A stretch of 64,000 nucleotides of DNA from assembly GCF_002929275.1 (NCBI RefSeq), contig NZ_PJIK01000016.1:40333-104332 (forward strand), written 5' to 3'. Source of the stretch: Arthrobacter sp. ZGTC131. GTDB lineage: Bacteria > Actinomycetota > Actinomycetes > Actinomycetales > Micrococcaceae. Each line of letters starts with the position of its first letter. Position 1 is the stretch's first letter. A program made the position numbers and the translations under genes. Shown here in pieces: positions 24,864-33,386 of this stretch. Under the pieces are notes generated by a model. The model worked only from the letters and a program-made list of their open reading frames with translations, made no database searches and was not told the origin of the DNA.

Positions 24864-25460
24864 TTAGCCGATTTTGCGGGCTGCGCGGCGCTTGCTCAGT
24901 TCGTCGTCGGGAAACGTCTGCTCACTGGCGTGCTCACTGGGCAGGGACGCCAGGCTTCCTTCAACTTCGCGCCACACGCGGCCCACAGCAATGCCAAAGA
25001 CGCCCTGTCCGCCTTGGACGAGGTCAATGACTTCGTCGGCCGAGGTGCATTCGTAGACGCTCGCGCCGTCGCTCATGAGGGTAATCTGGGCCAGATCCTC
25101 CACTCCGCGCTCGCGCAGGTGTTCCACTGCGGAGCGGATCTGCTGCAGTGAGACGCCGGTGTCCAAGAGCCGCTTGACGACCTTCAGAACGAGGATGTCG
25201 CGGAAGCCGTAAAGCCGCTGCGAACCCGAGCCGGCGGCCCCGCGTACGGCGGGCTCCACGAGTCCGGTGCGGGCCCAGTAGTCGAGCTGGCGGTACGTGA
25301 TGCCGGCAGCCTTGCAGGCCGTGGGCCCGCGGTAGCCAGCGTCCTCGTCAAGGACGGGGAGGTCCTCAGTGAAGAGAAGGCCCTGAGCGCCGCTCGCGGG
25401 CACAGCTACGCCGGCCGTGGAGGGCTGCTTCAGCTCGCCTGCTTCGCCTTTCGGACTCAC
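24864..25460 (-). CDS. MerR-family regulator (Rv1830-like)
   Basis: A 198-residue transcriptional regulator with a central MerR helix-turn-helix (TACKAAGITYRQLDYWARTGLVEP, about 49-72) and the following YGFRDILVLKVVKRLLDTGVSLQQIRSAVEHL dimer region. The C-terminal domain (about 125-175) may bind an effector, but I see no metal cysteines. GTG 25460 is chosen because AAGGAGG lies six bases upstream. It belongs to the conserved GcvH-GarA-FtsR-DUF151-MerR cluster (Rv1826-Rv1830). It has its own promoter, 150 bp upstream, with a tandem hexamer array behind it. Confidence 0.92.
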   Translation of the reverse strand: MSPKGEAGELKQPSTAGVAVPASGAQGLLFTEDLPVLDEDAGYRGPTACKAAGITYRQLDYWARTGLVEPAVRGAAGSGSQRLYGFRDILVLKVVKRLLDTGVSLQQIRSAVEHLRERGVEDLAQITLMSDGASVYECTSADEVIDLVQGGQGVFGIAVGRVWREVEGSLASLPSEHASEQTFPDDELSKRRAARKIG

Positions 25461-25607
25461 GTGGATCCTCCTTGTCATGAGCTCCCTTGGGGAACTTGCC
25501 GCAACAGCTTCTACAGGCATGAAGATCACGCATGTAATTTGACCGGAGTAGCACTTTCCAGTGTGACTTGCGCGGCTGTTGTATGCAATGGGAACTTGGT
25601 ACCTTCG

Positions 25608-25636
25608 ACGTTAGGCCTGCCACGGCCCAAGGTCAA
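25608..25636 (-). promoter_or_regulatory. sigma-70-like promoter for merR
   Basis: On the minus strand TTGACC (25636..25631) and TAACGT (25613..25608) are separated by exactly 17 bases. This is the best housekeeping-type promoter seen in the window. It predicts a 5' leader of about 140 bases before the merR start. Confidence 0.65.
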
Positions 25637-25677
25637 AGACGTTCGGGTCATTCTTGGGGCGTGTCGAAACTTTCAGC

Positions 25678-25695
25678 CTCAACTTTAACCTTAAC
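25678..25695 (-). promoter_or_regulatory. three tandem hexamers GTTAAG-GTTAAA-GTTGAG
   Basis: Three direct six-base repeats run without gaps on the minus strand, 42 bp upstream of the merR -35 box and right after the DUF151 stop codon. The placement suits an activator site, perhaps for the MerR proteins of this cluster. No published motif is assigned. Confidence 0.4.
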
Positions 25696-25702
25696 GTGAC
25701 CT

Positions 25703-26206
25703 TCAGCCGTCGAAGTCCTCGGGTTCCACGTCATCCAGGAACTCACGGAACCTGCGCAGCTCGCGTTCCTCATCCACGGTGGGGCCGGGCTCGGTGTCCT
25801 CGCCGTCGTCGTGTTCGGTGATCCGCACGCCGGCCTCATCCATGACGGAATCGGCGCACCAGATCCGGCATTTTGCCCGCAGGGCGATGGCCAGTGCGTC
25901 TGACGCCCTGGAGCTGACAGTGGCGCCGTTGTCGAACTGGAGTTGGCCGTAAAAGATGTTGTCTTCCACTGCCACGATGTTCACGCTGACCACCGCGTGC
26001 CCCAGGGTTTCCACGACGTCCACGAGGAGGTCATGGGTCATGGGCCGCGGCGGTACGACACCTTGCTGTGCCAGGGCGATCGCACTTGCTTCCGGCGTGC
26101 CGATCCAGATCGGCACGTGACGTTCGCCGTGCATCTCCCGAAGCAGAACCAGGGGCTGGTTGGAGGGCAACTCGATGCGTACGCCCACAATCTCTACTTC
26201 GATCAT
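25703..26206 (-). CDS. DUF151 bifunctional-nuclease-family protein
   Basis: A 167-residue protein of the DUF151 (BFN) family, with the signature VLLREMHGERHVPIWIGTPEASAIALAQQG near residues 21-50 and ASDALAIALRAKCRIW later. Plant and thermophile members have been described as nucleases, but the role of the bacterial ones is not settled. An acidic tail (EDTEPGPTVDEERELRRF) ends the protein. The ATG overlaps the stop of the upstream ftsR-like gene by one base, so the two are coupled. It corresponds to Rv1829. Confidence 0.9.
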   Translation of the reverse strand: MIEVEIVGVRIELPSNQPLVLLREMHGERHVPIWIGTPEASAIALAQQGVVPPRPMTHDLLVDVVETLGHAVVSVNIVAVEDNIFYGQLQFDNGATVSSRASDALAIALRAKCRIWCADSVMDEAGVRITEHDDGEDTEPGPTVDEERELRRFREFLDDVEPEDFDG

Positions 26207-26928
26207 CAGATTTCCATCCGCGAAATACGGTCCTGAACCAGCGCCCGGTGCAGCGTCAGGCAGAGGTCGCTGATTTCACGGGCCGCCTCGGCTGCCCGCG
26301 CCTGCGAAGCCGCGTCCCTGCGCGACGTCAACGTGGCCACGGCGCGTTCCACCAGGCCGAATTCCCGCTCGGCGGCCGCCTGGAAGGGGCGCAAGTGCCG
26401 GGGCTCTAGGCCGTGTCCCTCCAGCTGGACGCAGGCGCGGGCCACCTGCAGGGCATGTTCGTCGAATTTGCCGTTGGTGTGGCCGATCAGGCCGAAGCTC
26501 AGGAGGGACTGCAGGAGGGGCACGCTGGCACCCGACTCGGCGCGCAACTGTTCCTCGCTCAGCCTGCGGGCCTTGTTCTGCAATTCAGCGGCGAGCTCAT
26601 CGGACACGATCCGCGGGGACACCGTCACCCCGGGCGGGAGGTTCTCGGGGCGTTCCCCCCGGTCGATGGCGTCAAGGTAGTCCTTGATCACTTTCAGCGG
26701 CAGGTACTGGTCCCGCTGGAGCGACAGGACAAAGCGGAGGCGCTCGACGTCGCTGTCCGAGTACTGCCGGTATCCCGCGGGCGTGCGCCGCGGATTGATG
26801 AGCCCTTTTTCCTCAAGGAACCTGATTTTCGACGCCGTCATGCTCGGAAAGTCACCGCTCAACTGAGCGAGCACTTCCCCGATGTTCAGGACCAGCGGTC
26901 CCCGGCGGTCCGGTTGTGCCATTGCCAC
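26206..26928 (-). CDS. ftsR: MerR-family regulator FtsR
   Basis: A 240-residue MerR-type regulator. The N-terminal helix-turn-helix and wing read IGEVLAQLSGDFPSMTASKIRFLEEKGLI then RTPAGYRQYSDSDVERLRF (about 16-70), and a long helical C-terminal domain follows. The orthologue in Corynebacterium glutamicum, next to odhI, activates ftsZ and is named FtsR; M. tuberculosis Rv1828 holds the same place beside garA. Gene order here (gcvH, garA, this gene, DUF151, merR) is identical. No metal-binding cysteines are present, which fits a non-metal regulator. Confidence 0.9.
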   Translation of the reverse strand: MAMAQPDRRGPLVLNIGEVLAQLSGDFPSMTASKIRFLEEKGLINPRRTPAGYRQYSDSDVERLRFVLSLQRDQYLPLKVIKDYLDAIDRGERPENLPPGVTVSPRIVSDELAAELQNKARRLSEEQLRAESGASVPLLQSLLSFGLIGHTNGKFDEHALQVARACVQLEGHGLEPRHLRPFQAAAEREFGLVERAVATLTSRRDAASQARAAEAAREISDLCLTLHRALVQDRISRMEI

Positions 26929-26944
26929 AGGCAGCCGCTCCGAA

Positions 26945-27421
26945 TCAGACGCGTCCTGCTGCGCGGGCAGGGCTCAGGTAGAAGGTGAGTCGGAATTTGC
27001 CGATCTGGACTTCGTTTCCGGACTTCAGTTCCACGCTGTCCACGCGGTCGTGGTTAACGTATGTGCCGTTCAGGCTGCCGGTGTCCACCACCTCGAAGCT
27101 CCGGGCAGTGCGCCGGAACTCCACGTGGCGGCGGGACACCGTCACGTCATCGAGGAAGATGTCGGCGTCCGGGTGCCGCCCGGCCGTGGTGACGTCGGAG
27201 TCAAGCAGGAATCGGGCACCCGAGTTCGGCCCGCTGTGGGCCACGAGCAGTGCGGAACCGGAGGGCAACGCTTCAACCGCGGAGCGCTCCTCCGGAGAGA
27301 GCTTGGGTACGATCGTGGGCTCATCATGGACGGGGGTGAGGTTGATCGAGGTTGTCTCCGAAGCCCTGCCCACGCCCGTGCCGTAATCGCTATTGGTGTG
27401 GTTCTGTTCGCCGCCAACCAT
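26945..27421 (-). CDS. garA: FHA-domain metabolic regulator GarA/OdhI
   Basis: A 158-residue phospho-switch protein. When unphosphorylated it binds and inhibits 2-oxoglutarate dehydrogenase and controls glutamate metabolism; phosphorylation by PknB/PknG-type kinases turns it off. The phosphorylation motif ETTS is at 22-25 inside SETTSINL, and the FHA domain (about 72-150) shows TAGRHPDADIFLDDVTVSRRHVEF and SLNGTYVNHDRV. Both halves of the switch are therefore intact. It is 16 bp upstream of ftsR and 133 bp downstream of gcvH on the same strand. Confidence 0.95.
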   Translation of the reverse strand: MVGGEQNHTNSDYGTGVGRASETTSINLTPVHDEPTIVPKLSPEERSAVEALPSGSALLVAHSGPNSGARFLLDSDVTTAGRHPDADIFLDDVTVSRRHVEFRRTARSFEVVDTGSLNGTYVNHDRVDSVELKSGNEVQIGKFRLTFYLSPARAAGRV

Positions 27422-27554
27422 GGATTCCTCCTCCTTCGTTGCAGATGTCCCCCTGCAATCAACGCATGCCGTCCGGAAGTGCCTGGCAAATCCGGTGTAC
27501 CGACCGGTGGCCGGCCATTGAACTCCAATGGCCGGACAGCGGGACCGGTTAGCT

Positions 27555-27941
27555 TTAGCCTACCTGCTGTTCGTACTCCGATGCACTGAGCAGGGAGTCC
27601 ACCGCGTCGGCTTCGGCCAGCTTGACCTCGATGAGCCAGCCGTCGCCGTAGGGATCGGAGTTGATCAGGGCCGAATCGGTGTCCAGGGATTCGTTCCGGG
27701 CAACGATTTCGCCCGAGACCGGGGCGTAAATGTCGCTGACGCTCTTGGTGGATTCAACCTCGCCAATTACGTCATTTGCCTTAACGGCGGTTCCGGCTTC
27801 CGGCATCTGGGCGTAAACGACGTCCCCGAGTGCATCCTGGGCGAAGTCGGTAATCCCCACGCGGACCACACCGTCAGCATTCGGAGCGGACACCCATTCG
27901 TGCTCGGCGGTGTAGGACAGATCAGAGGGAATGTTGCTCAT
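27555..27941 (-). CDS. gcvH: glycine cleavage system H protein
   Basis: Lipoyl carrier that shuttles the aminomethyl group between GcvP, GcvT and Lpd. The 128-residue protein has the lipoylation site EVESTKSVSDIYAPVSGE with Lys66 and the early HEWVS motif. GcvP and GcvT are not in the window; Actinobacteria often keep gcvH apart with garA (Rv1826-Rv1827). No glycine riboswitch was found in the 142-bp upstream gap. Confidence 0.97.
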   Translation of the reverse strand: MSNIPSDLSYTAEHEWVSAPNADGVVRVGITDFAQDALGDVVYAQMPEAGTAVKANDVIGEVESTKSVSDIYAPVSGEIVARNESLDTDSALINSDPYGDGWLIEVKLAEADAVDSLLSASEYEQQVG

Positions 27942-28083
27942 CAGGGGCCTTTCATCGGGTCAATCACAGATGTCAACGGAGGCGTAGGGAACAGCCACCG
28001 CTGAAAGTATAGGCACAACTCCCCCGCCACCGGAGGCAGGCCGAAACGGCCAATCCGCTGCCCGGCTGTGGCAAAGTGGTGCC

Positions 28084-28956
28084 ATGCCAGAACTCCCGGA
28101 AGTGGCCGCCTTGACGTCTTTCCTGAGCGGACGTCTGCGGGGCGTTGTGCTGGAGAAGTTCCAGGTGCTGTCCGTGGCCGTGCTGAAGACCGCCGATCCG
28201 CCCTACACGGCCCTGCTCGGCCGGACCGTCACCGGCGTCGAACGCTTCGGAAAATTCATCAGCATGGACGCCGACGGCCTGCATCTGGTCTTTCACCTCG
28301 CCAGGGCAGGGTGGGTCCGGTACACGGAATCCCCGTCAGCGGCCCCGCTTCGTCTGGGGAAGGGCCCCATCGCCGCGCGGATGGGGTTCGCCGGATCCGA
28401 AGGGCAGCACATCGGCGTCGATCTGACCGAAGCCGGCACCAAGAAGAGCCTGGCGGTCTACGTGGTGCGCGATCCCCGCGACGTTCCGGGGATTGCCGCG
28501 CTGGGCCCCGATCCGCTGGACGCAGGTTTCGGTCCCGGGGAGTTCGCCCAAATTCTCGCGTCGCATTCGCAGCAGATCAAGGGCGTACTGCGGAGCCAGG
28601 GCGTCATGGCCGGCATCGGCAACGCGTACAGCGACGAGATCCTGCATGCGGCAAGAATTTCGCCGTTTGCCATCGCCAGTTCGCTGGACCAGGAGAGTGT
28701 GCGCGTGCTGTACGACGCCATCCACAGTGTCCTGGGCGCAGCGGTGAAGGAGGCCATGGGAAAGGCGCCCGGCGATCTGAAGGATGCGAAGCGGAGTGCC
28801 ATGAGCGTTCATGGCCGCACCGGCCTGCCGTGCCCGGTCTGCGGCGACACCGTGCGTGAAGTGTCCTTCGCTGACTCCGCGCTTCAGTACTGCCCCACGT
28901 GCCAGACCAAGGGCAAGATCCTGGCCGACCGCAGGACCTCCCGCTTCCTCAAGTAG
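28084..28956 (+). CDS. Fpg/Nei-family DNA glycosylase
   Basis: Base-excision repair glycosylase/AP lyase acting on oxidised bases. The 290-residue protein begins MPELPEVAAL; after Met removal Pro2 is the nucleophile and Glu3 the general acid. The helix-two-turn-helix region has VMAGIGNAYSDEILHAARISP, and a C-terminal zinc finger has paired cysteines CPVCGD and CPTCQTKG. Lys in GRFGKFI-type position (ERFGKFISMD) supports activity. Fpg and Nei cannot be separated reliably here; the motif set is closer to the Fpg/Nei2 actinobacterial group. It is divergent from gcvH. Confidence 0.9.
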   Translation: MPELPEVAALTSFLSGRLRGVVLEKFQVLSVAVLKTADPPYTALLGRTVTGVERFGKFISMDADGLHLVFHLARAGWVRYTESPSAAPLRLGKGPIAARMGFAGSEGQHIGVDLTEAGTKKSLAVYVVRDPRDVPGIAALGPDPLDAGFGPGEFAQILASHSQQIKGVLRSQGVMAGIGNAYSDEILHAARISPFAIASSLDQESVRVLYDAIHSVLGAAVKEAMGKAPGDLKDAKRSAMSVHGRTGLPCPVCGDTVREVSFADSALQYCPTCQTKGKILADRRTSRFLK

Positions 28957-28999
28957 GGCAGGTCCCGGCAGTGCCGGGTCACCGGATTCCGGACAACAA

Positions 29000-29037
29000 A
29001 AAACCCCGCCAGTCCGTTGCCGGATTGGCGGGGTTTT
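29000..29037. terminator. terminator after the glycosylase gene
   Basis: Arms 29000-29016 (AAAACCCCGCCAGTCCG) and 29021-29037 pair with one mismatch around a four-base loop. It is A-rich on the left and T-rich on the right, so it works in both directions, including for transcripts running out of the tRNA gene. Confidence 0.88.
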
Positions 29038-29040
29038 GGT

Positions 29041-29117
<77 letters not shown>

Positions 29118-29256
29118 TCAGTTCTGCCGTTCTCCGCTTCAGTGATGTTCCAAAGAATTTCACCTCAGCAGTCCGGCCGAACCACCTCCAAAAGCTTACA
29201 CGATTCCGGAGGGTGCCCGTGACATTTTCGCCCGCCACGGGCACGGTGTGTCCTAA

Positions 29257-30807
29257 TTAACGCTTCTTGCCCCGTTTTTCGCGGACGCGCATGTTGACCT
29301 CGATGGGTGTGCCTTCGAAGCCGAACGTTTCGCGCAGCCGCCGGGTGATGAAGCGGCGGTATCCCGGGTCCAGGAAGCCGGTGGTGAACAGGACGAACTT
29401 CGGCGGCCGGCTGGAGGCCTGGGTGCCGAAGAGGATCCTGGGCTGCTTGCCGCCGCGGACGGGGTGCGGGTGGGCTGCCACCAATTCGCCCAGGAACGCG
29501 TTGAGCCGGCCGGTGGGGATGCGCTTGTCCCAGTTTTCGAGGGCAAGGTCCAGGGCGGGCACGAGGCGGTCCTTGTGCCAGCCGGTCTTGGCCGAGATGT
29601 TGACGCGCGGCGCCCACTCGACGTGCGCCAGGTCCTGCTCGATTTCGCGTTCGAGGTAACGGCGGCGTTCGTCGTCCAGCAGGTCCCACTTGTTGAATGC
29701 CAGCACCATGGCGCGTCCGGATTCGATGGCCAGCTGGAGGATGCGGACGTCCTGCTCGCTGAGGACCTCGTCCACCGCGAGGAGCACGACGGCGACCTCC
29801 GCCTTTTCGAGCGCGCTCTGCGTCCGCAGGGAGGCGTAGAAGTCGGCGCCCTGGGCCATGTGCTGGCGGCGGCGGATGCCGGCCGTGTCGACGAAGCGCC
29901 ACGTGCGGCCGCCGAGTTCGATGAACTCATCCACCGGGTCACGCGTAGTGCCGGCAGTGTTGTCCACCACGACGCGCTCGGAACCGGCCAGCTTGTTCAG
30001 GAGGGACGACTTGCCCACGTTCGGGCGGCCGATCAGGGCCACACGCCGGGGGCCGCCGGAGCGTTCCAGGCCCTCGATGGTGGAGAATTCCGGCAGCGTG
30101 TCCATGACATGGTCCAGAAGGTCAGCCACGCCGCGGCCGTGCAGGGCGGACACGGGATACGGCTCGCCGAATCCCAGGCCCCAGAGCGTGGCGGAGTCGG
30201 CTTCCTGGGCGAAGTCATCCACCTTGTTGGCGACCATGATGACCGGCTTCTTGCTCCTGCGCAGCATCTTCATGACGCCTTCGTCCGTGGCAGTGGCGCC
30301 CACGGCGGAGTCAACGACGAACAGCACGGCGTCGGCCAGCTCCACCGCCATCTCGGCCTGTTCCGCCACCCGGGCGTGGATGCCGCGGGCATCGTGCTCC
30401 CAGCCGCCGGTGTCCACGACCGTAAAGTTACGGCCGTTCCAGTGGGCGGAGTACATCACGCGGTCGCGGGTCACGCCCGGGGTGTCCTCCACGACGGCCT
30501 CGCGGCGGCCCAGAATGCGGTTGACGAGGGTGGATTTGCCCACGTTCGGGCGTCCGATGATCGCCAGGACGGGATCGAGCTTGACCGGTCCTTCAAAGTC
30601 CTCGTCGTCGTAGCGGCCGCTGAGCAGCGCGGCGTCTTCTTCGTCGAGTTCGTAGTCGTCCAGCCCGGCCCGAAGGGAGGCCGCGCGGAGCTCCGCCTCG
30701 TCATCGTCCAGGGCTGCAAGATGCTCAGCCACCTGGTCGGTGCCGGTGGGCGTGTATTCGTCTTCGCCGGCGCCCGAGAGGCCGGAGGTTTGAGTCGTAT
30801 CGCTCAT
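29257..30807 (-). CDS. der: ribosome biogenesis GTPase Der (EngA)
   Basis: Essential double-GTPase for 50S assembly. The 516-residue protein has two G domains: [31 protein letters not shown] (about 83-113), with NKVD, and [18 protein letters not shown] (about 255-272), with NKWD. A C-terminal KH-like domain ends in a basic tail REKRGKKR. An acidic N-terminal extension of about 75 residues ([38 protein letters not shown]) precedes the first G domain, as is common in Actinobacteria. It is the last gene of a long minus-strand run (parA-scpAB-rlu-tyrA-cmk-plsC-der). Confidence 0.96.
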   Translation of the reverse strand: MSDTTQTSGLSGAGEDEYTPTGTDQVAEHLAALDDDEAELRAASLRAGLDDYELDEEDAALLSGRYDDEDFEGPVKLDPVLAIIGRPNVGKSTLVNRILGRREAVVEDTPGVTRDRVMYSAHWNGRNFTVVDTGGWEHDARGIHARVAEQAEMAVELADAVLFVVDSAVGATATDEGVMKMLRRSKKPVIMVANKVDDFAQEADSATLWGLGFGEPYPVSALHGRGVADLLDHVMDTLPEFSTIEGLERSGGPRRVALIGRPNVGKSSLLNKLAGSERVVVDNTAGTTRDPVDEFIELGGRTWRFVDTAGIRRRQHMAQGADFYASLRTQSALEKAEVAVVLLAVDEVLSEQDVRILQLAIESGRAMVLAFNKWDLLDDERRRYLEREIEQDLAHVEWAPRVNISAKTGWHKDRLVPALDLALENWDKRIPTGRLNAFLGELVAAHPHPVRGGKQPRILFGTQASSRPPKFVLFTTGFLDPGYRRFITRRLRETFGFEGTPIEVNMRVREKRGKKR

Positions 30808-30817
30808 TGCACTTTCC

Positions 30818-31567
30818 TTAGTGGTGATCTGCCGGCGACCCGGCTACTGCGTTGGAACGTTCTTGCGGGAAATCCGCGTCGGGCAAAGCCTGCCCGCTGA
30901 GGTAAATGGTGTCCTGGACATGTTTCGCCAGCGCAGCGCGGATTTCCATTCCCGCCCTGTCCATTGAAGCACGCCCGGTTTCGTTGGGTTTTCGGCCGAT
31001 GCGGAGGGGCTCACCGAAGCTGACATGCAGCCTCCGGCCCGGCCTGGGAACCGTGTCCAGGTGTTCGCCGCCCTTCCGCGTGCCGAGGATGGCCACGGGG
31101 ACCACCACTGCCGCGGAGTTCAGGGCAAGCCATGCCACTCCGTTGCTGATTCCGGAGGCTTTGCCGCTCCCCCGCGTGCCTTCGGGAAGAATCCCGACGC
31201 AACGGCCGGCGTCGAGCACTGCCTTGCTGAGCTGAAGCGCGGACCGGTCCCCTGCGCGGTCCACCGGAAGCTGGCCGGAGGCCCTCAGCACGCGTCCCAG
31301 GAAGCCCTTGAACATCTCCTGTTTGACGAGGATGTGCATGGGGCGCGGGGACGCGCCGAACATGACGGGGCCGTCCAGGAAGCTGATGTGGTTGCCTGCG
31401 AAGATCACCGGGCCGTCTGCCGGCACGTTGGAGCGGCCCGTGACGGAGGTGCGGTAGATGACGTGGTCCAGCAGCCAGCCAACGGGCCGGCTCCATCCCA
31501 TGGTCCAGGCCGCCGGAACCCGGCTGCCTGCGACTCCGCTGCCGGTGGCGCCGGAGGAGTCACTCAT
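30818..31567 (-). CDS. 1-acyl-sn-glycerol-3-phosphate acyltransferase, second paralogue
   Basis: A 249-residue PlsC-family acyltransferase with the catalytic [10 protein letters not shown] motif (HX4D) and LPEGTRGSG. It overlaps cmk by 8 bp and precedes der by 10 bp, an arrangement seen in many Actinobacteria, where a PlsC-like gene sits between cmk and der. It differs in motif detail from the protein at 12125-13039 (FLDGP here, FSDSIF there), so the two may prefer different acyl donors or acceptors. Confidence 0.92.
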   Translation of the reverse strand: MSDSSGATGSGVAGSRVPAAWTMGWSRPVGWLLDHVIYRTSVTGRSNVPADGPVIFAGNHISFLDGPVMFGASPRPMHILVKQEMFKGFLGRVLRASGQLPVDRAGDRSALQLSKAVLDAGRCVGILPEGTRGSGKASGISNGVAWLALNSAAVVVPVAILGTRKGGEHLDTVPRPGRRLHVSFGEPLRIGRKPNETGRASMDRAGMEIRAALAKHVQDTIYLSGQALPDADFPQERSNAVAGSPADHH

Positions 31568-32273
31568 GGTTAATGACCTTGGTGACGATCCGCAGCGCCG
31601 CGGTCACAGTCTCCTCGAAGTCCAGGTCCGACGAATCGAGGGTGACAACACCGTCCGCGGCCTGGGTGAAGTTGACCACGGCTGAATCCTTGGCATCGCG
31701 CTGGGTCACCTGCGCGGCCAGCTCCTCCGCGCTTTGGGTGCCGCCCAGCTGGATGCCGCGCCGGCGCAGGCGGGCTTCCTCGCTAGCGGTCAGGAGCATG
31801 CGCACCTGCGCACCGGGCACGACGACGGTGGTGATGTCCCTGCCTTCCACCACCATGCGGCGGTGGTGCTTTTCGATCAGCGCACGCTGGCGCCGGATGA
31901 GTTCGGTCCGGGCTCCCAGCGTCGTGGCCACGGCGCTGACGGCCGAGGAGATCGCCGGCTCCCGAATGGCTTCGGTGACGTCGGCCCCGTCAACCCGTAC
32001 GTACTCCTCATGCGGCGTGGTGCTGATGTCGAGCGGCAGCTCCTCAGCGGCAAGCTCGACGGCCCCTGCATCCGTGAGGTCGATCGCGCGGTCAAGGCAG
32101 AACCAGGTCAGCGCCCGGTACATGGCCCCTGTATCCAGGTAGGCCAGGTTCAGCCGGCGGGCCACTTCCTTGCTGACGCTGGACTTTCCGGAGCCGGACG
32201 GCCCGTCAATGGCGACGACGAGGGGCCGTCCCAGGCGCAGGGCAGGCAAAGTATCAATCAGTTCCTGTGTCAT
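31560..32273 (-). CDS. cmk: cytidylate kinase
   Basis: Phosphorylates CMP and dCMP with ATP. The 237-residue protein has P-loop IDGPSGSGKSSVSKEVAR (about 20-37), the YLDTGAMYRALTWF substrate motif, VEGRDITTVVVPGA and the lid RDAKDSAV. The ATG immediately follows the tyrA stop (TAAATG), and the 3' end overlaps plsC by 8 bp; the genes are clearly one operon. Confidence 0.97.
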   Translation of the reverse strand: MTQELIDTLPALRLGRPLVVAIDGPSGSGKSSVSKEVARRLNLAYLDTGAMYRALTWFCLDRAIDLTDAGAVELAAEELPLDISTTPHEEYVRVDGADVTEAIREPAISSAVSAVATTLGARTELIRRQRALIEKHHRRMVVEGRDITTVVVPGAQVRMLLTASEEARLRRRGIQLGGTQSAEELAAQVTQRDAKDSAVVNFTQAADGVVTLDSSDLDFEETVTAALRIVTKVINHE

Positions 32274-33383
32274 TTACTGCAGTACCCGCCATCCGCGGTC
32301 ATTAAGTGCCTCGATGAGGAGATCGTGCCTGCTGGGGAGAACCGACAATTCCACCATGCCGACGTTCTGACCGGAAGAATGGTCAAGCCGCAGGTCCTCC
32401 ACGTTTACGCCGATCTCGCCGATCTCCGTCAGGAGCCGGGCGATCTGCCCCGGCTTGTCGTCCACGAGGACAGTCAGCCAGGAGTATGCCTGTGGCGGTC
32501 CGCCGTGCTTTCCGGGAATCCGCGCCTGCCCGGCGTTGCCTTCGCTGATCAGCTGGGCCAGGTCCAGGCGTGCTCCCGGAGCCGTGGGTTCCTCCAGCGT
32601 GCCGATAAGCCTGTTCAGGTCTTCGCGGACTCCGTGCAGGATGCCGACGACCTTTTCCGCGTTGGCACCAAGGATTTGCACCCACAGCGTGGGGTCGCTG
32701 GCGGCGATGCGCGTGACGTCCCGCAGCCCGTTTCCGGAGAGGGACAGCGCGTGCAGCGGAGTACCCTGCAGCCGGCTGGCCAGCAGCGAGGACATGACCT
32801 GGGGCAGGTGGGATACGAGCGCCACGGCTTCGTCGTGCTCGTCAGCAGTGAACTGCGAGACGACGGCGCCGAGGTCACCGGCCAGGGCGCGCGCGGCCTG
32901 CAGCGCCCCGGGAGAAGACTCCTCGGAAGGGCACACCACCCACGGCATGGACGTGAAGAGCTCGCCGCGGGCGGCAACAGGTCCGGACTTCTCGCGTCCC
33001 GCCATGGGGTGGGTCCCGACGTACCGCGTCAGGTCCACGCCCCGGCGGCGCAGTTCGTCCAGGACCGCCGCCTTGACGCTGGCGATGTCGACGACGGTGG
33101 CCTGCGGGTAGTCGGCCAGCGCACGTTCCACGACGTCCGCCGTCACGTCCGGCGGGGCGGCAACGACGACGAGTTCCGGCTGCTCCTGGCCGAGCGCCTC
33201 CAGCGGCAGGCCGGCGCCGATGTCTACGGCAACGGCCTGGTTGGTAGGCGACGGGTCCGAGAGATACACGGCGACGCCCCGGCCGCGGAGGCCTAGGCCG
33301 ATGCTCGCGCCAAGCAGCCCGGTGCCGATCACGGCGACCGGGCCGTTGAGGTGCCCGCGGCCGTGCGTGCGGAATGCAGACAT
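32274..33383 (-). CDS. tyrA: prephenate dehydrogenase
   Basis: Oxidatively decarboxylates prephenate to 4-hydroxyphenylpyruvate in tyrosine synthesis. The 369-residue protein has a Rossmann motif VIGTGLLGASIGLGLRGRGV (about 18-37), GTHPMAGREKSG (substrate-binding His) and a C-terminal ACT domain (about 300-365; YSWLTVLVDDKPGQIARLL) for amino-acid feedback. The position between rluB-like and cmk is common in Actinobacteria. No chorismate mutase domain is fused. Confidence 0.94.
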   Translation of the reverse strand: MSAFRTHGRGHLNGPVAVIGTGLLGASIGLGLRGRGVAVYLSDPSPTNQAVAVDIGAGLPLEALGQEQPELVVVAAPPDVTADVVERALADYPQATVVDIASVKAAVLDELRRRGVDLTRYVGTHPMAGREKSGPVAARGELFTSMPWVVCPSEESSPGALQAARALAGDLGAVVSQFTADEHDEAVALVSHLPQVMSSLLASRLQGTPLHALSLSGNGLRDVTRIAASDPTLWVQILGANAEKVVGILHGVREDLNRLIGTLEEPTAPGARLDLAQLISEGNAGQARIPGKHGGPPQAYSWLTVLVDDKPGQIARLLTEIGEIGVNVEDLRLDHSSGQNVGMVELSVLPSRHDLLIEALNDRGWRVLQ

Positions 33384-33386
33384 GCC

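Noticed and set aside
27942-28083. glycine riboswitch upstream of gcvH
   Set aside because: The gap is only 142 bp and no tandem aptamer-like helices are seen. In M. tuberculosis the riboswitch precedes gcvB rather than gcvH.
29464-33296. long plus-strand frames opposite der, cmk and tyrA
   Set aside because: Shadows of strongly conserved minus-strand genes, with no start signals.
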